A stretch of DNA of 6,547 nt. It comes from CAXRGH01 sp964230195 (GTDB lineage: Bacteria; Pseudomonadota; Gammaproteobacteria; Enterobacterales; Alteromonadaceae). The stretch lies in NCBI GenBank assembly GCA_964230195.1, contig CAXRGH010000186.1, positions 1 through 6,547 of the forward strand, given 5' to 3'. Both the position numbers and the translations under genes were made by a program. Each line of letters begins with the position of its first letter. The first letter of the stretch is position 1. The notes under the pieces are model-generated. The model was not told the DNA's origin. It saw nothing but the letters and a program-made list of their open reading frames with translations, and ran no database searches. Shown piece by piece: positions 1 to 4,954 of this stretch.

Positions 1-136
1 AGATACTGAAGATTTTGCCCCGTTATACAGTGCGGTAGCTTATGACTCAGATGGTGACTTCATTGCTGATTTGGTTGATACCGATAATACGACGTCCGTC
101 GAAGAGGATGAAGAAGCTTCTTCTAATGAAGAGTAA
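1..136 (+). CDS. 3' end of an unidentified gene with an acidic C-terminal tail
   Basis: The reading frame is open from base 2 and stops at TAA 134-136, giving the last 44 residues of a protein whose start lies outside the window. Sixteen of the 44 residues are Asp or Glu and there is no Lys, Arg or His. The segment contains DSDGDFIADLVDTD, which resembles a thrombospondin type-3/EF-hand-like calcium loop (alternating Asp then Gly). It ends in a Glu/Asp/Ser-rich tail (SVEEDEEASSNEE). A strong terminator follows 49 bases after the stop, which supports this being a real gene end. Such acidic tails with DxDGD motifs are common in secreted or surface proteins of marine bacteria, but that is inference. 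I do not recognise the family and assign no function. Confidence 0.75.
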   Translation, partial: DTEDFAPLYSAVAYDSDGDFIADLVDTDNTTSVEEDEEASSNEE

Positions 137-149
137 ATTCAATTCTACG

Positions 150-172
150 TATGGCAGACGTTCTCTGCCGTA
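150..172 (+). other. Stem-loop just downstream of the first gene
   Basis: The arm TATGGCAGA (150-158) pairs with TCTGCCGTA (164-172), giving nine base pairs including one G-U, around the loop CGTTC. There is no T-run after it, so it is not itself a classical terminator. It sits between the stop codon and the terminator at 185-213 and may protect the 3' end of the transcript; that role is inference. Confidence 0.5.
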
Positions 173-184
173 TTGACAGCGAAT

Positions 185-213
185 AAAAAAGAGGCTTTAT
201 AGCCTCTTTTTTT
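185..213 (+). terminator. Intrinsic (rho-independent) terminator of the first gene
   Basis: AAAAAAGAGGCT (185-196) pairs perfectly with AGCCTCTTTTTT (201-212) around a TTAT loop, and the 3' arm runs into a stretch of seven T (207-213). The A-run before the stem means it could also work in the reverse direction. It separates the acidic-tail gene from yaeQ. Confidence 0.93.
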
Positions 214-449
214 GTGACTCGTATCCGAGTACACCACAGAGGTCTGAGTTTTCCACTGAAATAACCGTAAATCTTATGTAAAACTATCAAGGAACAATAG
301 GAACTCATTATTGAGTTGTGTAGTGTGCTACTCATGTTTTGCTGATGTTTCCGTTGAATCTATCGCAAAAACTCAGCACCGCCTGGGTTTATGTCTTGGC
401 TGGGAACTGATAGAGTGCGTCATCGTCACTAAAATGCAGAGAAACTAGC
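214..449. other. Intergenic region upstream of yaeQ
   Basis: No convincing gene is present. Small inverted repeats are visible: ACTCG/CGAGT with a TATC loop (217-230) and AACTCA/TGAGTT with a TTAT loop (302-317). I found no strong sigma-70 promoter; boxes such as TTGCTG (339-344) with TATCGC (361-366, 16-base spacer) are weak. Because a strong terminator lies just upstream, a promoter for yaeQ should be here, but I cannot place it. The yaeQ ribosome binding site is a modest AGAGA at 438-442. Confidence 0.4.
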
Positions 450-992
450 ATGGCACTGAAAGCGACTATTTTTAAAGTCGATATATCAATTTCGGATATG
501 GATCGTCATTATTACGCTGATCATAACTTAACGATTGCACGTCACCCCTCGGAAAACGATGAGCGCATGATGTTAAGAATATTGGCGTTTATATTGAATG
601 CCAGCGAAACGCTGAGTTTCACGAAAGGGCTGAGTGAGGTTGATGATCCGGACTTGTGGCAGAAAAACCTCCATGGTGATATCGAGCGTTGGATAGAGTT
701 GGGACAACCATCAGAGCAACGAATTAAAAAAGGCTGTAATCAAAGTCAGGAGATGATGATTTATAGCTATGACTCTGCTAGCTTCCAAATGTATTGGGAA
801 AAGGAGAAAAATCGCTTGGCACAACGCACCAACTTAAAGGTTGTTACCATTCCTGAAAGTGTGGGGAGTCAGTTAGCCGCCCAAGTGAATCGCCAATTAC
901 AAATCCAATGCACCATGAGTGAGGGGCAAGCATGGTTAACCTTGAATAATCAGTCAATTGAGGTTACGCCGAACCTGCTATTGGGTGATTAA
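450..992 (+). CDS. yaeQ: YaeQ family protein
   Basis: The 180-residue product matches the YaeQ family in length and sequence. It opens with MALKATIFK, as the E. coli protein nearly does. It carries the characteristic LTIARHPSENDERMMLRILAF (residues 27-47), LSFTKGLSEVDDPDLW (55-70) and WIELGQPSEQRIKKGC (81-96) blocks. Family knowledge: YaeQ is a small cytoplasmic protein with a PD-(D/E)XK nuclease-like fold. It was reported to suppress loss of the antiterminator RfaH in enterobacteria, but its biochemical role is unsettled. The conserved acidic and Lys residues in the DDPDLW to WIELG...RIKK stretch are the expected site of any nuclease-like centre (inference). The start is fixed by the conserved N-terminus. 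The next gene begins 27 bases after the stop with no terminator between, so the two may be co-transcribed. Confidence 0.95.
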   Translation: MALKATIFKVDISISDMDRHYYADHNLTIARHPSENDERMMLRILAFILNASETLSFTKGLSEVDDPDLWQKNLHGDIERWIELGQPSEQRIKKGCNQSQEMMIYSYDSASFQMYWEKEKNRLAQRTNLKVVTIPESVGSQLAAQVNRQLQIQCTMSEGQAWLTLNNQSIEVTPNLLLGD

Positions 993-1005
993 GCAACCTC
1001 AACAA

Positions 1006-1019
1006 TTAGGGATAAATCA
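1006..1019 (+). promoter_or_regulatory. Ribosome binding site and leader of the sulfatase
   Basis: AGGGA (1008-1012) lies 7 bases before ATG 1020 and 10 before the adjacent ATG 1023, so either Met codon could be used. The 14 bases TTAGGGATAAATCA recur exactly at the start of the chemoreceptor gene (2727-2740). Confidence 0.7.
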
Positions 1020-2525
1020 ATGATGCTTCGTTTATTTTGTTTGTGTAGTTGCTTATTGGTATTGATGAATTGCAAGTTGTCAGTCGCAGAGGAATTAGCA
1101 AAACAAAAATCATCGCCAAATATCATATTGATCATGGCTGATGATTTGGGCTACGGTGACACTGGTTTTAACGGACATCCCATCATTGAAACTCCTCATT
1201 TAGATCAACTGGCTCAAGACGGTGCTGTACTGACCAATTTCCACTCGGGGGGATCCGTTTGTTCGCCAACCAGAGGTACCTTTGTTACTGGCCGCCACCC
1301 GTTTCGATACGGTATATTCAATGCTAATCAGGGCCATTTACCACAACAAGAAATCACGCTCTCAGAGATAGCTTCTCAACACGGTTATGCTACCGGTCAT
1401 TTTGGAAAGTGGCATTTAGGAACCCTGAGTACTTCAATCTCAGCTAAAGGACCAAAACGTAAACCGAAAGAAAATTATTCCCCCCCTTCATGGCATGGGT
1501 ACGATACGAGTTTTGTGACTGAATCTGCGGTTTCTACCTGGGACCCCACATTGGGTGAGCGAGCGATCAACAATCCGTTTTGGTTAGATGGCAAAGCAAT
1601 GGATCCTGCATTACCAAATTTGAGAGGCAGTGCTTCACGTGTTGTGATGGACAAGGCGCTATCATTTATCAATGATGCAGCCGCTAGCGCTAAACCGTTT
1701 TTGAGCGTCATTTGGTTTCATGCTCCTCATGTTCCGGTTGTTGCTGGACCGAAAACTCATCAATACTACGTTGATAAAGGCGTTGATCCGCAATCTGCTC
1801 ATTATTATGGTGTTGTTTCCGAGATGGATGTTGAAATTGGACGATTACGAAAACACCTGAGTCAACTTGGAATCAATCATAATACAATCATCAGCTTTAC
1901 CAGTGATAATGGTCCCGAAGGTAAAGTGAAAAAAGGGTTGCACGCTGGTGATACGGGTGGGTTTCGGGGCAGGAAACGTGCGCTTTTTGAAGGAGGGGTA
2001 CGAGTACCTTCTTTATTTTATTGGCCTGGTGTAGTGCCATCGCATACCATCAATAATAAGCCCATGTCGACACTGGATTATTTGCCCACTGTAGCCGACA
2101 TATTAAACCATTCATTACCCGATGATTTACCACTCGACGGTGAAAGTTTATTGCCATTGTTTAAAGGGGAGCCGCGCCAACAGCCCATCGTCTTCAGGCA
2201 CCGAGATTTGATGTCACTGATTGATGGTAATTACAAATTTTTCATGAAAGTGTATGACTTGCCAACCGACGCTCAAGGTGTATTGTACGATCTCTCATCT
2301 GACAGTAAAGAGAGTACAAACCTCGCGAGCCAACACAAAGCAAGGGTGAAACACTATAAAGCTTTCTTAACGGCAAAGCATGCGTCGTTTGAACAGAGCC
2401 ATTTCGGCAATGACTATGATGATCCGACGTATAAACCCTATCGGAAATGGTTGCCTGATGATTTTTATCAGAAGCAAACCATCAGTAAACAGAAAAAGAA
2501 ACAGAACGCGCGCCCAGGCAAGTGA
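1020..2525 (+). CDS. Secreted or periplasmic arylsulfatase-type sulfatase (formylglycine-dependent, Cys type)
   Basis: This is a 501-residue family S1 sulfatase that would hydrolyse a sulfate ester. The substrate cannot be read from the sequence; in marine bacteria, sulfated polysaccharides or their oligosaccharides are usual. Residues 1-23 form a signal peptide with a likely signal peptidase I site after SVA; C18 is preceded by LMN, a poor lipobox. Metal-site residues are D41-D42 (MADDLGYGD) and D296-N297 (SDNGPEG). The formylglycine signature SVCSPTRGTFVTG (79-91) has C81 as the residue to be converted and R85 beside it. GHFGKWHLG (126-134) supplies K130 and H132. HAPHVP (234-239) and K319 in RGRKRALFEGG complete the usual active-site set. 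The C-terminus is Lys-rich. No formylglycine-generating enzyme is in the window, so maturation must come from elsewhere. It lies 27 bases after yaeQ and no clear terminator follows. Confidence 0.95.
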   Translation: MMLRLFCLCSCLLVLMNCKLSVAEELAKQKSSPNIILIMADDLGYGDTGFNGHPIIETPHLDQLAQDGAVLTNFHSGGSVCSPTRGTFVTGRHPFRYGIFNANQGHLPQQEITLSEIASQHGYATGHFGKWHLGTLSTSISAKGPKRKPKENYSPPSWHGYDTSFVTESAVSTWDPTLGERAINNPFWLDGKAMDPALPNLRGSASRVVMDKALSFINDAAASAKPFLSVIWFHAPHVPVVAGPKTHQYYVDKGVDPQSAHYYGVVSEMDVEIGRLRKHLSQLGINHNTIISFTSDNGPEGKVKKGLHAGDTGGFRGRKRALFEGGVRVPSLFYWPGVVPSHTINNKPMSTLDYLPTVADILNHSLPDDLPLDGESLLPLFKGEPRQQPIVFRHRDLMSLIDGNYKFFMKVYDLPTDAQGVLYDLSSDSKESTNLASQHKARVKHYKAFLTAKHASFEQSHFGNDYDDPTYKPYRKWLPDDFYQKQTISKQKKKQNARPGK

Positions 2526-2739
2526 GCTTTCTTCATAACCTTACCAATAACAATACCAAGGGACGTCTACTAATGGCTCGTCTACCTACACCACAACTAT
2601 TTTTCAAAAAATAAACAAACAACTTGATGTTTATCAACTATCCTTTGATGGGGTCGCATGCATTTTGCTGCGGTCAATGTACAAAGATATTGGGTCACAA
2701 GGATATGGACTCATTTGAGAATGGATTTAGGGATAAATC
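2526..2739. other. Intergenic region between sulfatase and chemoreceptor
   Basis: No gene or intrinsic terminator is visible. Small features are an inverted repeat TTGAT/ATCAA with a GTTT loop (2624-2637) and two copies of CGTCTAC 15 bases apart (2564-2570 and 2579-2585). No match to a sigma-28 (flagellar class) promoter was found. A weak sigma-70-like pair is TTGCTG (2665-2670) with TATTGG (2688-2693). The size of the gap suggests that the chemoreceptor has its own promoter. Confidence 0.35.
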
Positions 2740-2740
2740 A
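2727..2740 (+). promoter_or_regulatory. Ribosome binding site and leader of the chemoreceptor
   Basis: AGGGA (2729-2733) is 6 bases before ATG 2740 and fixes this start. The block TTAGGGATAAATCA is identical to the sulfatase leader at 1006-1019. Confidence 0.7.
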
Positions 2741-4728
2741 TGAAAAGGATTACGCGTCGCCTGTCAATTATGCAAGTCACGTTTGCATTAACACTCATAA
2801 TGAGTGTCTTCACTTTGATATTACTCGTTCAAAATTTGTATTTAAAGTCGGTAGATTCAACCAACGCAAAAACCGATATTCAGTTAGCGAATATCATTCA
2901 GACTCTGGAATCTGTCGCGCATCATCATGCTGTGGAAAGGGGATTAACCGCTGGCTACTTGAATAATCCCACTTCAGAGAATTACCAAAGGGTAATCGCG
3001 CAAAGAAAATCGTCTGATCGCGCTTTAAACACCTATCGTCAATTAGCGGCAGATGATAATGAAGCGGTAAACGAGAACACTGGCAAACTACAACTTCTCT
3101 TAACTCAATCAAAAATGATGACATCCATTCGGCAAAAGGTGGATAATCTTGATGGTGTTGAGGCCTTCGGCTTTTATTCGCAATTTAATCGAATGGCACT
3201 TGATCTTGCTAAATCTTTGACCCTATCGGTGAATCACAAGACGATCGTTCCTTATCTTTCGGATGCCATAATGATTGCTGATTTCAAGGAAATTCTGGGA
3301 CAGAGAAGGGGTAAAATCAATGGCATATTGGCGCGAGGATTGATATCTAACGCGGACCGTATGCTGCTCTCTCAATATGCAGGAATGCTAGAGTTAACGG
3401 GGCAATACCTTCTCACTTCCTTACCCGCAGCAGATCTCGCAAAACTAAATGATATACGTCAATCCTCGGAAAATATGGGCATTGGCGAAACAGTCAACGC
3501 GTTGATGCAGCCCACAAATATTCAATTTGAAAGGTTACCAGTGGCTAATCAGTGGTTCTCAGATGCCACGAAAGAGATTGTACGGTATCGGCAGTTATTG
3601 GATGACCGCTGGATTACTGTGGAAGCCAGAGGTATTGAAATTGAACAACAAATGGTGAATCAGTTTATCGGGACGTTACTTTTTTCTTTGTTTGTTTTAG
3701 GTTTTGTTCTGTGGATAAATGTGAGTCTGACAAAAAATCTAAGACTCGAGATGTCGAGTTTACAATCAGCATTACACAGACTCGAGGGCGGTGATTTCAC
3801 GGTTGATGTTAGATTAGATTCTGCAAATGAGTTGGGAACAATATCGGGTGCTGTGCACAACATGACGAACGCATTTAAAGACGTCTTACACGATTTAAAT
3901 CATTCTGTGCGGTCGGGCGTTAATCTGAGTAGCAACATGTCTCAGGCGACGGAAGCATTATTGTCAGACTCTAACAAGACGCAACAAATGGCTGCCAACA
4001 TTACGACTGCAATTGAAGAAATGTCATACACTAGTAACGAGATCGCTCGCTCAGCATCACATACATTGCAAGCCAGTGAAAACCTCACGAATAACGCTGA
4101 TTCCTTAGTTAGTCACAATCGAGTGGGTAAACAGTCATTACAAAAGTTGACTGACGATTTATCGAGCGTTGAAGGACTTGCAAGTCAAATGGAAGTTCAG
4201 ATGGAGAGTATGACGACGATATTGGATGCCATGAGTAAAATTGCTGAGCAAACCAATCTCTTAGCTTTAAATGCCGCGATTGAAGCAGCGAGAGCGGGTG
4301 AATACGGTCGAGGATTTGCTGTGGTCGCTGATGAAGTGCGCGGTTTAGCCAGTGATAGCCGAAACTCGGCCGAGCAAATTGCGAATCTGTTGCTTGATTT
4401 ACAAACTGTGAGCCAACAAGTCGTCAATGCTGTTCGTATCAATGCGGATTTGTCACGTTCTACTTCGTCAGAATTTGAAAAAGTGGCGACTATTTCAGAA
4501 CAGGTATATCAATTCAGTCAAGAGGTTGGTAGCTTAGCAACAACAGTTGCTACCGCCGCTGAAGAGCAATCCACAGTGAGTGGCTCTATTGCAGAAGATA
4601 CAAAATCCGTTTTGGATTGTGCTAACAGTGGTGTGGAAACTTCAAGACAACTGGAAGAAATTTTTGCGAACATCAAGTCTAATGCTGATTCACTTCAACA
4701 AACCATGAAAAGCTATCGTTTTCAATAA
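2740..4728 (+). CDS. Methyl-accepting chemotaxis protein with a predicted NIT (nitrate/nitrite sensing) domain
   Basis: This is a 662-residue inner-membrane chemoreceptor. The order of parts is: TM1 (about 11-35), periplasmic sensor (36-305), TM2 (about 307-328), HAMP (about 330-383, including GGDFTVDVRLDSANELGTISGAV), then the cytoplasmic signalling coiled coil to the end. The hairpin tip is IAEQTNLLALNAAIEAARAG (501-520) followed by EYGRGFAVVADEVRGLA, the invariant CheA/CheW-binding region. The sensor has the two landmarks of NIT domains: HHHAVERGLTAGYLNN (61-76) followed by the AQR...D pattern (87-93), and GQRRGKINGILARG (187-200) on a helix further on. NIT domains are all-helical and were defined from nitrate/nitrite regulators such as NasR; the ligand here is inferred. 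The C-terminus (KSYRFQ) lacks the NWETF-type tether for the CheR/CheB enzymes, so adaptation would rely on other receptors or untethered enzymes. No other chemotaxis genes are nearby, so this is an orphan receptor. Confidence 0.95.
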   Translation: MKRITRRLSIMQVTFALTLIMSVFTLILLVQNLYLKSVDSTNAKTDIQLANIIQTLESVAHHHAVERGLTAGYLNNPTSENYQRVIAQRKSSDRALNTYRQLAADDNEAVNENTGKLQLLLTQSKMMTSIRQKVDNLDGVEAFGFYSQFNRMALDLAKSLTLSVNHKTIVPYLSDAIMIADFKEILGQRRGKINGILARGLISNADRMLLSQYAGMLELTGQYLLTSLPAADLAKLNDIRQSSENMGIGETVNALMQPTNIQFERLPVANQWFSDATKEIVRYRQLLDDRWITVEARGIEIEQQMVNQFIGTLLFSLFVLGFVLWINVSLTKNLRLEMSSLQSALHRLEGGDFTVDVRLDSANELGTISGAVHNMTNAFKDVLHDLNHSVRSGVNLSSNMSQATEALLSDSNKTQQMAANITTAIEEMSYTSNEIARSASHTLQASENLTNNADSLVSHNRVGKQSLQKLTDDLSSVEGLASQMEVQMESMTTILDAMSKIAEQTNLLALNAAIEAARAGEYGRGFAVVADEVRGLASDSRNSAEQIANLLLDLQTVSQQVVNAVRINADLSRSTSSEFEKVATISEQVYQFSQEVGSLATTVATAAEEQSTVSGSIAEDTKSVLDCANSGVETSRQLEEIFANIKSNADSLQQTMKSYRFQ

Positions 4729-4752
4729 CGGAGTGATCTAGAGGATCGAATA

Positions 4753-4780
4753 TTGTGCTGAGGCTTATGTCTCAGCATGA
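4753..4780 (+). terminator. Stem-loop after the chemoreceptor, possible weak terminator
   Basis: TGCTGAGGC (4756-4764) pairs with GTCTCAGCA (4769-4777) with one G-U around a TTAT loop, and the stem can be extended by wobble pairs to 4753/4780. Only a broken T-run (TGATTATTT) follows, so termination would be weak or it may act as a 3'-end stabilising hairpin. It lies 27 bases after the stop codon. Confidence 0.5.
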
Positions 4781-4902
4781 TTATTTAAGCCAATCTTTGT
4801 TTTAACTATATCGTTTTAACCTTTTCTTCGTACTTGCTAACTTGCTTTTACTCTCTGCGTTTTTCTATTCACAAATACATAGTATGAAAACTTGTACTTT
4901 AT
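4781..4902. other. T-rich non-coding stretch upstream of the receptor gene
   Basis: The + strand here is T-rich with no open gene. A possible -35 box, TTGTAC (4892-4897), lies 18 bases before TATCAT (4916-4921), which matches five of six bases of a -10 consensus. Transcription would then start near 4928, leaving a leader of about 27 bases. The -35 is weak, which would fit a regulated promoter; this placement is inference. Confidence 0.35.
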
Positions 4903-4923
4903 AGATGATACAGTGTATCATCT
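4903..4923. promoter_or_regulatory. 21-bp perfect palindrome, candidate Zur-type operator
   Basis: AGATGATACA (4903-4912) and TGTATCATCT (4914-4923) are exact reverse complements around a single central G. The odd centre and the arm layout match the Zur operator of enteric bacteria, whose half-site is, from memory, GAAATGTTATA before a single central base. Counting outwards from the centre, 7 of 10 half-site positions agree. It overlaps the best candidate -10 box (4916-4921) and ends 31 bases before the start codon of a His-rich, ZnuD-like receptor, where a zinc-dependent repressor would be expected. The structure is certain. The regulator is inferred; Fur or another dimeric regulator is possible. 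Confidence 0.6.
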
Positions 4924-4954
4924 CGCTCCACTTTTTTAATTGCAAGGTAGTTAC

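Noticed and set aside
217..230. ACTCG/CGAGT hairpin as a second terminator
   Set aside because: The stem is only five pairs with no T-run.
1068..1080. Lipoprotein signal (C18) in the sulfatase
   Set aside because: The residues before the Cys are LMN; Asn at -1 does not fit a lipobox, and SVA/E just after fits a signal peptidase I site better.
2564..2585. Two CGTCTAC direct repeats 15 bases apart as a regulator site
   Set aside because: The units are only 7 bases long and no promoter can be placed next to them; chance is a fair explanation.
2611..2640. Sigma-28 promoter for the chemoreceptor
   Set aside because: A TAAA is present at 2612-2615, but no GCCGATAA-like box lies at the required spacing.
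2658..2966. 102-codon frame overlapping the start of the chemoreceptor
   Set aside because: It overlaps the TM1 and sensor coding region in another frame, lacks a recognisable family and has no good ribosome binding site.
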